A stretch of 10,270 nt of DNA from Polyangia bacterium (GTDB lineage Bacteria > Myxococcota_A > Polyangia > Polyangiales > Polyangiaceae): positions 1 through 10,270 of the forward strand of contig JAUILJ010000209.1 in NCBI GenBank assembly GCA_030433055.1, in the 5' to 3' direction. The notes under the pieces were generated by a model that ran no database searches, was not told the DNA's origin, and saw nothing but the letters and a program-made list of their open reading frames with translations. How positions within the stretch are numbered: position 1 is the first letter of the stretch; each line of letters begins with the position of its first letter. Position numbers and translations under genes: made by a program. Positions 1 through 6,101 of this stretch are shown piece by piece.

Positions 1-1475
1 GGGCCGCCCGCAACCTGCAACACATTGGACAGGTACAGGCCCTCGTGGGGATCGACCCGGTCGTCTCTGAGATCGAAGGAAGCGAACAGCTCCAGGAAGG
101 AGACCAGCACACGGTCCAGATCGGGATCCAGCGTGCCGATGTATGTGAACGGTACGCTGACGCCGACGTTGTGGCTTGGGCGCAGGTAGAAGCGCCAGAG
201 CGAGCGGTCCACTCCCACGGCGCCCTGGAGCTCGCGGTAGCCCAGCACGGGCGCGTCCTCGTCGAGGTCCCCCGAGAGCAAGGCAGCGTAGATGTTGTAG
301 TTCACGCGCAAGAAACCGTTGGTTCTTGCCTCGAGGAAGCCGGGCTGGGTCAGCTCCGCTCGAGTCTTCACCTCCGGCAGCAACGCAGTGGGCGACTTGA
401 AGCTAGGAAAGCGCGTGGGGTAGAGCACGACGCCCGGCTTGGCCTCGATGGACAGCCGCCTGAGATCACCCAGGAAGTCGTTGTGGTCCCAGCCGATCAG
501 CGCATGTACGTCGGTACGAATGACGTCGATCTGACTGCCCACGCCGAGGCGCAGCTGGTGCAGCTTGGACGGCTCCAGGTGTACTCGCAGAGGCACCCGC
601 TTGCTGGTCGGATCGCTCACGTCGGGCTCGATGCTGACGTTCGACAGCACGCCGAGGTCCAGCACCGCCTGCTGAGCGGCTTCCAGCTCGCTACTCGAGT
701 AGCGGTCGCCTTCTTGCAGATCCAGTGCGCGGCGAATGGAAGTCTCCGGCAGGGGACCCAGGCCATCGATCGTGACCTTGCCGAACTCTGATTGGATCCC
801 TGGGGAGATGTCGAAGCGCACGCTCGCGAAGTTGTGAGGTAGATCGACGTCCGCGGTGCGTACGACCTTGGCGTAGGCGTAGCTCTCGTCGGTGAGCAGG
901 CGCCGGAGGCCAGCTTCAGCGCTCTCGAACTCCGCCTCGTCAAACACCGCGCCGACCCCGACGTGGGCGCGCGCGGTGGCGCTCAGGCGCTCTCGAAGTG
1001 CCCTTGGCAACTGCTCGACGCCGTAGATATCCATCCGACGCACACGGGTCGGCGGCCCCTCGTCGACTTCGATCTGTACCTCCACGTGGTCGTCGCTCGT
1101 GCGTTCGACGCGAGCGGCTCGCGCTCGAGCCTTGTAGTAGCCCCGAGCGCGATAGAGTCGCTCGACGCGTTCGAGGTCACGTTGCAAGACGTAGAAGTCG
1201 TAGACCTCGTAGTCGTAGACGACGCCTTGCATGAACCCGAGGAAGCGTGGGCTCGGGCGGGTCGCGATTTTCTCCTGGATGTCGTCGCCGCCCAGCTGCT
1301 CGTTGCCTCGAAACTCCACGCTGTCGATGGCTGAGCGTCCGTCTGGCAGCGAGGCACACCCCGCGCAGATGAGACACCAAAACCACCAGCCCACGCGGAG
1401 TAGCCAGGTAGCTCTCTGGGAGCACCTGGAAGCTTGGTCGGTCTCAGCGTCCTGAGGTGGGAGGGGGCGCCCCAT
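1..1475 (-). CDS. Omp85/TamA-like outer-membrane assembly protein, C-terminus beyond the left edge
   Basis: Omp85 proteins insert or secrete proteins at the outer membrane through a 16-strand barrel preceded by periplasmic POTRA domains. My reading of the reverse strand from ATG at 1475 gives 491 codons open to the window edge. A hydrophobic stretch at residues 29-39 leads into Cys40, followed by three POTRA-like units at about 50-140, 143-226 and 229-302, each of beta-alpha-alpha-beta type with the usual Gly-containing turns (FRGNEQL, IYGVEQL, IDGLGPL). Barrel strands start near 305, and the conserved Omp85 signature DLRDDRVDPHEGLY lies at 468-481. Three POTRAs match TamA rather than five-POTRA BamA. 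About a hundred or more barrel residues are missing at the left. The sequence LICAGC at 35-40 could be a lipobox, though Cys at -3 is unusual. The ATG lacks a clear ribosome binding site and leaves a long n-region, so the start is uncertain; GTG at about 1394 is an alternative. The gene is divergent from the small lipoprotein gene. Family is secure; TamA versus another Omp85 subfamily is inference. Confidence 0.9.
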   Translation of the reverse strand, partial: MGRPLPPQDAETDQASRCSQRATWLLRVGWWFWCLICAGCASLPDGRSAIDSVEFRGNEQLGGDDIQEKIATRPSPRFLGFMQGVVYDYEVYDFYVLQRDLERVERLYRARGYYKARARAARVERTSDDHVEVQIEVDEGPPTRVRRMDIYGVEQLPRALRERLSATARAHVGVGAVFDEAEFESAEAGLRRLLTDESYAYAKVVRTADVDLPHNFASVRFDISPGIQSEFGKVTIDGLGPLPETSIRRALDLQEGDRYSSSELEAAQQAVLDLGVLSNVSIEPDVSDPTSKRVPLRVHLEPSKLHQLRLGVGSQIDVIRTDVHALIGWDHNDFLGDLRRLSIEAKPGVVLYPTRFPSFKSPTALLPEVKTRAELTQPGFLEARTNGFLRVNYNIYAALLSGDLDEDAPVLGYRELQGAVGVDRSLWRFYLRPSHNVGVSVPFTYIGTLDPDLDRVLVSFLELFASFDLRDDRVDPHEGLYLSNVLQVAGG

Positions 1476-1591
1476 GAGCGTGGGCCGGAAGTTGCAAGGC
1501 ACGGGCCGTGTCCAACCTTCGTTGGAGATCCGCGGCGTGGGTGAATTGTCGCGCTTTCGCAGCGTGGTCTGTCGAGGATACGCTGCGCGCG

Positions 1592-2044
1592 GTGGTTCGT
1601 GTTGCGTTGCGTTTTGCCTCTGTGTGGCCCCTGGTCGCGGCCCTCGGCTGTGCATCCGAGCTACCCCGACCGCCGGTGACCGCGCACCACTGGAGCGAGT
1701 TCGAGCCGGTCGAATCGCCACCCCCGGTGCCGCGGCCGGAGCCCATCACGGCCGCGCCGCGGGAGAACGCGGTGTGGGTGGACGGCTACTGGGTGTCTCG
1801 GGGTGGGATCTGGATCTGGCGCGAGGGCGGCTGGGTGATCGCGCCCGCTGGATCCAGAATAGCCGTGTGGAAACTTATCTACGACCGCTCCGGCCGCGTG
1901 CTCTACGCCCCTTCCGTCTGGAGAGATCAGCGGGGCAAGCTGATGGACCCTCCAGCGTTCCTGGATGCGAGACACCAGAGGCGTCGTGATCGGCGTGCCA
2001 AGCGTCGCCAGAAGCGCCTGAGGCAACGGGAGCTGATGCGCTAG
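1592..2044 (+). CDS. small predicted lipoprotein with WxxxGxW-type Trp/Gly motifs and a basic C-terminal tail
   Basis: Function unknown. With the GTG at 1592 the product is 150 residues. It has a short Arg-containing n-region, a hydrophobic core and a lipobox-like ALGC with Cys20, so it is probably exported and lipidated. A Pro-rich linker (about 30-52) precedes two Trp/Gly motifs, WVDGYW (62-67) and WIWREGGW (74-81), of the kind found in the YXWGXW/WXXGXW repeat families of small envelope proteins. The last 24 residues are about half Arg and Lys and could bind an acidic polymer. The frame is open back to GTG 1508, which has a better-placed AAGG (1496-1499) but would put Cys at residue 48, too far in for a normal signal peptide. 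I therefore prefer 1592, with GAGGA at 1574-1578. The gene is divergent from the Omp85 gene, with about 116 bp between the starts, and convergent with the next gene, 28 bp between the stops. An envelope structural or stress role is inference. Confidence 0.72.
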   Translation: MVRVALRFASVWPLVAALGCASELPRPPVTAHHWSEFEPVESPPPVPRPEPITAAPRENAVWVDGYWVSRGGIWIWREGGWVIAPAGSRIAVWKLIYDRSGRVLYAPSVWRDQRGKLMDPPAFLDARHQRRRDRRAKRRQKRLRQRELMR

Positions 2045-2072
2045 CGGGCCGCGGACGGCGAACGCCGGCACG

Positions 2073-3992
2073 CTACTTCTGTGCCTTGATGTCTCGCAGC
2101 AGGCGATTGGCCTCCACCCAGTACACGAACTGATCATCGAGGCCCATGCAGCTCACGCGCTCGCTCGCCGGCCCGTAGTGACGATCGAACGTCGGCACGT
2201 CTCCAACCTTGAACCCGTGCACCCCGTCGCGGCGATCCGTGGTGTTCGGGATCAGGTAGCCGTGATCTGCGTCCGCGAGAGGGGCGTTGGGGTACTGTGG
2301 GAACAGCGGCGCGGCGTACGGGCACTCGGAGCGCTCACCGTCGGCCCCCCTGAGCCAAAGGCACGACGAGCCGCGCACCATCAGATAGTCACCCAGCACC
2401 GAGAGCGTGGGAGCGCCATAGACGCGGTCGTGGAGCTTCACTGGCGTACCGCCCTCGATGGGTAGGCTCATCACGCCCTCGGTTCCGGACCAGAACACGC
2501 GTGTCGGACTCGCCGCCAGCGACTCTGGCTTGGTCTTGAAGGTGTGGATCGTCTTGAACTCTCCCGCTTCGTCCTGAACCTTGAGCTCCAGCGCCGAGGC
2601 GACGACTGGCCGCTTGGCGCTGAGAGCGAACTGATCGACGCCCTTCAGCACCTCTTTGCCCCGTACGGCGGAGCCGCCCAAGCTGACTCCCCAGACCGAT
2701 CCGGTCGACAGGTGACGTAGCACCTGTTTGCCGTCGAAGAACAGCTGACCCTTGCCGGGAAAGCTGGAGATCTGGGCGAGCTGTTTGGCTCGAGGATCCA
2801 CGCGGAAGACTTTGTCGTCTCCGCTGACCACGTACGCTGATCCGTCGGCCACGAAGACACCAGCGCACTGGCGAAGCCTGTCGTCGGTGGCCAGCTCAAC
2901 CAGGTTGGGAGGCTTCTCGCATAGGCCAATCGGCGACAGTCCGTTGGGACTCTCCCCGTCCTCCAGTCTGTTGGTGGCGTCGGCGAGGCTGCGCTTGAGC
3001 TCGAGCACTTTTCGCGGCTTGTCTCCGATCGCGAGCACCTCCTTCCCAACCAGCTCCGACGCTCGCACCGTCCGCACGTCGTTTGGCCCAACCTCGAGCG
3101 CGCCGACCAGCTCGGGGAAGGGCTCGCCAAAGTGCAGCGAGTACCCCTTGTCAGTCTTCTCGAACCGGCCGTAGCAGCGGGTGCCGGCGACATCGATGTA
3201 GGCATAGCGCTCATCAGGCTTCGGAGCCGTCGGGATGGCCAACATGACCATCAGCACGCCGCAGCCGAGCAGGATCGCAAGCACTGGTGAGAGCAACGCG
3301 AACACGAAAGACAACGTGAGCGCCGTTGACGTGCTCTTCGCCACGCGTTCAGCTTCCCCCGCGACGGCGCCAGCCATGGCATGGACCACCGTCGCCTGGT
3401 TTCGCGCTACGCTCTGCATCACATCGCTGCTGGTAATATTATCCGCGTGGCAATACGTGCAGCGCGCCACGGCCGACTTCTCGGCGTTGTGAAGTGGACC
3501 GCCACATACGTGGCACATCGCCGGGCGGCCCTGCGCAGCCGGTGGGATCGCCGCGCACGAGTGCATCAAGCGCTCGACGCCCCGGCGGTGCCAGCGCATC
3601 AAGAGCCAGCCCACTCCCAGCACCAAGCCTGCCGGGGCGAGCACCGCAATGAGCCAGGGCAGGTCGGAGACGCCCACTCCGCCGCCTCCCAGAGCCATCA
3701 GCGCGCCGCACCCACCGCCGCAGACCAGCAGCGGTGCCACGAGAAAGCCGAGCAACACGAAGGCCGTGCGGCGCTGGCTCTCTGCTCGTGCCACGGCGCG
3801 GCGTTGACCGACGCTGAGCTGCCGGCGCGTCGAGTGAATACGAAACAGCGCCTCGCGAGCGGCATGCAGCTCGGCCACGACCCGGGGATCCGGGGGGCCT
3901 ACGTATGGACAATAGGCGCAGTCCAGTACCTCGGGTGTCGCGAGGGATACCGGACTCGCGGCTCCACACTGTGGGCAATGAGCGGCGAGCAT
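2073..3992 (-). CDS. membrane protein with two zinc ribbons and a propeller-like C-terminal domain, function unknown
   Basis: This 639-residue protein is not one I recognise. A first zinc ribbon has Cys6-x2-Cys9 and Cys25-x2-Cys28. Two hydrophobic segments follow (about 77-101 and 112-132). A second ribbon has Cys160-x2-Cys163 and Cys178-x2-Cys181. A third hydrophobic segment lies at about 223-253. From about 260 to the end the chain is beta-rich with repeated short strands and turns (for example YVVSGDDKVFRVD, TRVFWSGTEGVMSLP, DDQFVYWVEANRLL), which suggests a five- to seven-bladed propeller. With both ribbons in the cytosol, three spans would put the propeller in the periplasm, and the parity is consistent. 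The gene may report or scaffold something across the membrane, but that is inference. ATG 3992 is the only usable start before the in-frame stop at 4026-4028; no good ribosome binding site is visible. It follows the channel operon on the same strand after 215 bp containing a tandem repeat, so cotranscription is possible but unproven. Confidence 0.88.
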   Translation of the reverse strand: MLAAHCPQCGAASPVSLATPEVLDCAYCPYVGPPDPRVVAELHAAREALFRIHSTRRQLSVGQRRAVARAESQRRTAFVLLGFLVAPLLVCGGGCGALMALGGGGVGVSDLPWLIAVLAPAGLVLGVGWLLMRWHRRGVERLMHSCAAIPPAAQGRPAMCHVCGGPLHNAEKSAVARCTYCHADNITSSDVMQSVARNQATVVHAMAGAVAGEAERVAKSTSTALTLSFVFALLSPVLAILLGCGVLMVMLAIPTAPKPDERYAYIDVAGTRCYGRFEKTDKGYSLHFGEPFPELVGALEVGPNDVRTVRASELVGKEVLAIGDKPRKVLELKRSLADATNRLEDGESPNGLSPIGLCEKPPNLVELATDDRLRQCAGVFVADGSAYVVSGDDKVFRVDPRAKQLAQISSFPGKGQLFFDGKQVLRHLSTGSVWGVSLGGSAVRGKEVLKGVDQFALSAKRPVVASALELKVQDEAGEFKTIHTFKTKPESLAASPTRVFWSGTEGVMSLPIEGGTPVKLHDRVYGAPTLSVLGDYLMVRGSSCLWLRGADGERSECPYAAPLFPQYPNAPLADADHGYLIPNTTDRRDGVHGFKVGDVPTFDRHYGPASERVSCMGLDDQFVYWVEANRLLRDIKAQK

Positions 3993-4096
3993 CGCACTGA
4001 ATGAGACCCGAGGCGTGGAGCGTGGTCAAGCGCTGTTCCGCGCGGTGCAACGGCTCAGGTTCGGTGACGGGTGCGTGCGCGCTGTGCGTGCGGCGT

Positions 4097-4247
4097 GCGC
4101 TCGTTCACGCCGCGCTCGTTCACGCCGCGCTCGTTCACGCCGCGCTCGTTCAGGACGCGCTCGTCTCGCCGCGCTCGTTCAGGACGCGCTCGTCTCGCCG
4201 CGCTCGTTCACGACGCGCTCGTCTCGCCGCGCTCGTTCACGACGCGC
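4097..4247. repeat. ten-copy tandem repeat of a 15-bp unit overlapping the 3' end of the downstream channel gene
   Basis: The plus-strand consensus is GCGCTCGTTCASGMC. Full 15-bp copies begin at 4097, 4112, 4127, 4142, 4171, 4200 and 4229. Shortened 14-bp copies, GCGCTCGTCTCGCC, begin at 4157, 4186 and 4215, and a partial copy ends at 4247. The right part is therefore a 29-bp composite (15+14) repeated three times, while the left part is a pure 15-bp run. The 14-bp form differs from the 15-bp form by one lost base and a local change, so all copies probably derive from one unit. The right-most copies encode the last residues of the MscS-type channel gene (VVNERGETSA), and the copy at 4200-4214 supplies its stop codon. 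The pattern fits replication slippage from a coding 3' end. There are no spacers, so it is not a CRISPR array. A regulatory or protein-binding role is possible but not shown. Confidence 0.95.
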
Positions 4248-5134
4248 AGTGGCGGCGCCGCCACCAGCTCGTACGTGGCGGAACCTAGCTGGACCTTGCC
4301 GGAGGTGCCCTCGACGTCTCGCACGATGCGCTCGAAGAGCGCGTCCTTCGTGACCCGGCGCTTGGTGAACGGCACCACGTAGCGCAAGCTGTACTCGAGC
4401 CAGTTGTCCGTAGCCTGGAGCGTCACCAGTGGATCCACGCGGGCGTTCTCGATTCGGTAGCTCTGCGTCATGTGGCCCCACTCACCGCGCGCTCCAGCGA
4501 CGTATTCCCCGACCGTTTCCACGAGCGCGGTCTCGAGCAGGCGCTTGCTCTCCGCCAGAGGGCTGCCGTAGCGCACCGGCACCTTGATTTCGTCCCACAC
4601 GAAGCTGAAGTCCGCGGAGTAGTTGAAGACCGGCTCTTTGAACACGAAGCTATTGGCGATGCGCACGATGCGCCCGCTGTAGTTGTCGCCGTCAACCCAG
4701 GCGCCAAGCTCCATCACGGTGGTGCGCAGGAGGCCGATGTCGATCACGTCGCCCTTGATGCCCCCGAGCTGAACTCGGTCTCCCACGTCGTAGAAGCGTG
4801 CGAACAGGATGGCGACGCGCCCCGCGATGCTCGCGATGACCTCCTGCAGCGCGAACGCCACCCCGGCGCCGATCACGCCCAGGGAGACCGCGATGCCTCC
4901 CAGCTTGTCGCTGAAGGTAGTCGCCAAGATCAGCCCAATCACCGCCACCAGGCCGCCGTTGAGCAACTTGCGCGTGCGATAGCGCACGCCGGTGTCGCTG
5001 ACCTTGGACAGCAGCATCCCGCGGAGCGCGCGGGCGATGAGCCACGCCAACCCAATCAGGAGCAAGGCGGAGATGATCCGCCCGCTCGCTGGGTGGCTCA
5101 GCACGCCTCGGACCCAAGTCATCGCATTCGCCAA
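4208..5134 (-). CDS. MscS-family mechanosensitive channel, short three-span form (second channel of the operon)
   Basis: MscS channels are inner-membrane heptamers that open under membrane tension to release solutes. This 308-residue protein has spans at about 18-38, 58-75 and 78-112. The third is the Gly/Ala-rich pore helix (GIAVSLGVIGAGVAFALQEV, 80-99), and it runs directly into the beta domain VGDRVQLGGIKGDVIDIGLL (117-136). An NSFVFKEPVFNYS segment (161-173) and an alpha/beta tail follow. Phe94 and Gln97-Glu98 sit where E. coli MscS has Leu109 and Gln112-Gly113, by eye alignment; this FALQ-acid pattern is common in the family. TTG 5134 is chosen because AAAGG and GAGAG (5141-5151) lie at suitable spacing; ATG 5122 is the alternative. 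It follows the first channel gene by 28 bp, so it is cotranscribed with that gene and the ATPase gene. The last residues and stop codon come from the tandem repeat, so the natural C-terminus may vary between strains. Confidence 0.95.
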   Translation of the reverse strand: MANAMTWVRGVLSHPASGRIISALLLIGLAWLIARALRGMLLSKVSDTGVRYRTRKLLNGGLVAVIGLILATTFSDKLGGIAVSLGVIGAGVAFALQEVIASIAGRVAILFARFYDVGDRVQLGGIKGDVIDIGLLRTTVMELGAWVDGDNYSGRIVRIANSFVFKEPVFNYSADFSFVWDEIKVPVRYGSPLAESKRLLETALVETVGEYVAGARGEWGHMTQSYRIENARVDPLVTLQATDNWLEYSLRYVVPFTKRRVTKDALFERIVRDVEGTSGKVQLGSATYELVAAPPLRVVNERGETSAS

Positions 5135-5140
5135 GATCGT

Positions 5141-5151
5141 CTCTCGCCTTT
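5141..5151 (-). promoter_or_regulatory. ribosome binding site deciding the TTG start at 5134
   Basis: On the minus strand this reads AAAGGCGAGAG, a purine-rich Shine-Dalgarno-like stretch. GAGAG ends six bases before TTG 5134 but 18 bases before ATG 5122, so the non-standard start fits better. The site lies inside the 28-bp gap after the first channel gene's stop codon, which suggests that the second channel is initiated independently rather than by a stop-start overlap. Confidence 0.5.
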
Positions 5152-5162
5152 CTCAGTCGCCG

Positions 5163-6101
5163 CTACTGGCGCAGCGGCTTCTCCTCGCGGATCCGCGTTG
5201 TCAAGGCGCGAGTCAGCGGGCGGTCCTCGATTTGCCGATGCAAGATCGCTGGCGGCATGACCCCGTGCTCGCGAAACGCCAGAAGGGCGCGCTTGCTGAC
5301 GTCGGTCTCGAAGGCCTTCTCGTACTTGGTGTCGAGGACGTACCCCTTGAGTCGGAGGTGAATGGCGACGTACTGGTCTTTCAACACTTGCTTTACGAGC
5401 ACGACGATCGGCTTCTTCAGGTACACGTACTGGCTGGTCAGCATTGCTTCCCGGAGGATACGTTCCGCGAGGGCGATGTCCTGATCCACTCCGATGAAGA
5501 AGTCGATCTGGATCTGCATGTCCAGCGCGCCGTAGTTGCCGCAGCTGGTCACCTCCGTCAGCAGCTTGTTATTTGGGACGGTGACCGTGTTGTCGTCAAG
5601 CGTCTGGATCCGGACCGAGCGTAGGCCGATCGCCGTGATGTCGCCGTACTCCCCCGAGAACAAGACGCGATCACCCACTTGAAAGGGCCGATCGAGCATG
5701 ATCGTCACACCTGCGATCATCGCGGCGACCAGGTCGCGCATCGCAAAGCCGATGGCCACTGCGAGCGTACCGCCGACCAGGGTCAACACCGCGTCGGTCA
5801 GCCGGAAGCTCAGCGCGATCACTACCGCGCCGGTCACGATGTAGATCGCAAAGCGCAGGAACGACTCGATCTTCTGGAACGTGAGGCGTCGGTTGGTGAA
5901 GCGATCGCCCAGGCTCACCACGACGTTGTTGATGAAACGCACCAGCAGGCCGGCACCGACGATGACGCCGAGCGACACCAACACGCCGGTCCAGCGCACG
6001 AAGCCCAGCAGCTTCTCGACGTTGGGTGGATCGGTTTGAGCGCTCGCCGTCGCTGGGAACAGGACGAGCAAGCACAGCGATAGGAAGAACAGGCGTATCA
6101 T
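5163..6101 (-). CDS. MscS-family mechanosensitive channel with cleavable signal peptide (first channel of the operon)
   Basis: The 312-residue product begins with a clear signal peptide ending at ATASAQ (about residue 22). Spans follow at about 37-58, 82-102 and 104-133. The last is the pore helix (GTLAVAIGFAMRDL, 111-124) that leads into the classic MscS beta-domain sequence DRPFQVGDRVLF and GEYGDITAIGLRSVRIQTLD (137-169), then the typical VPNNKLL (175-181). A C-terminal alpha/beta domain completes a channel of usual MscS length (E. coli MscS has 286 residues). It differs strongly from the neighbouring channel, which has no signal peptide and a different beta domain, so this is not a recent duplication. 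ATG 6101 overlaps the upstream ATPase gene's stop codon in an ATGA, so translation is probably coupled. The protein is an inner-membrane tension-gated pore by family. Control by the ATPase partner is inferred from the gene order. Confidence 0.97.
   Translation of the reverse strand: MIRLFFLSLCLLVLFPATASAQTDPPNVEKLLGFVRWTGVLVSLGVIVGAGLLVRFINNVVVSLGDRFTNRRLTFQKIESFLRFAIYIVTGAVVIALSFRLTDAVLTLVGGTLAVAIGFAMRDLVAAMIAGVTIMLDRPFQVGDRVLFSGEYGDITAIGLRSVRIQTLDDNTVTVPNNKLLTEVTSCGNYGALDMQIQIDFFIGVDQDIALAERILREAMLTSQYVYLKKPIVVLVKQVLKDQYVAIHLRLKGYVLDTKYEKAFETDVSKRALLAFREHGVMPPAILHRQIEDRPLTRALTTRIREEKPLRQ
6098..6101 (-). promoter_or_regulatory. ATGA stop-start overlap between the ATPase gene and the first channel gene
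   Basis: On the minus strand the ATG of the channel gene overlaps the TGA of the ATPase gene in the sequence ATGA. No separate Shine-Dalgarno sequence is visible just upstream, so ribosomes finishing the ATPase probably reinitiate on the channel. This would keep the two proteins in a set ratio and is the strongest local evidence that they work together. Confidence 0.85.

Noticed and set aside
1508..1591. N-terminal extension of the small lipoprotein from GTG 1508
   Set aside because: It has a plausible AAGG upstream but would place the lipobox Cys at residue 48 behind a non-hydrophobic segment; kept only as an alternative start.
1476..1591. Sigma70-type promoter in the divergent intergenic region
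   Set aside because: TTGTCG at 1546-1551 has no -10-like hexamer at suitable spacing, so nothing could be supported by eye.
2045..2072. Bidirectional terminator between the convergent genes
   Set aside because: Only a 5-bp CGGCG/CGCCG inverted repeat with a 2-base centre (2056-2067) and no T tract on either strand.
4097..4247. CRISPR array
   Set aside because: Units are contiguous 14-15 bp copies with no unique spacers and no cas genes nearby.
4001..4382. Plus-strand frames across the tandem repeat with Ser-Phe-Thr-Pro-Arg repeats
   Set aside because: The repeated peptide only reflects the DNA repeat read in several frames, all open because of high GC; they run into the antisense strand of the channel gene.
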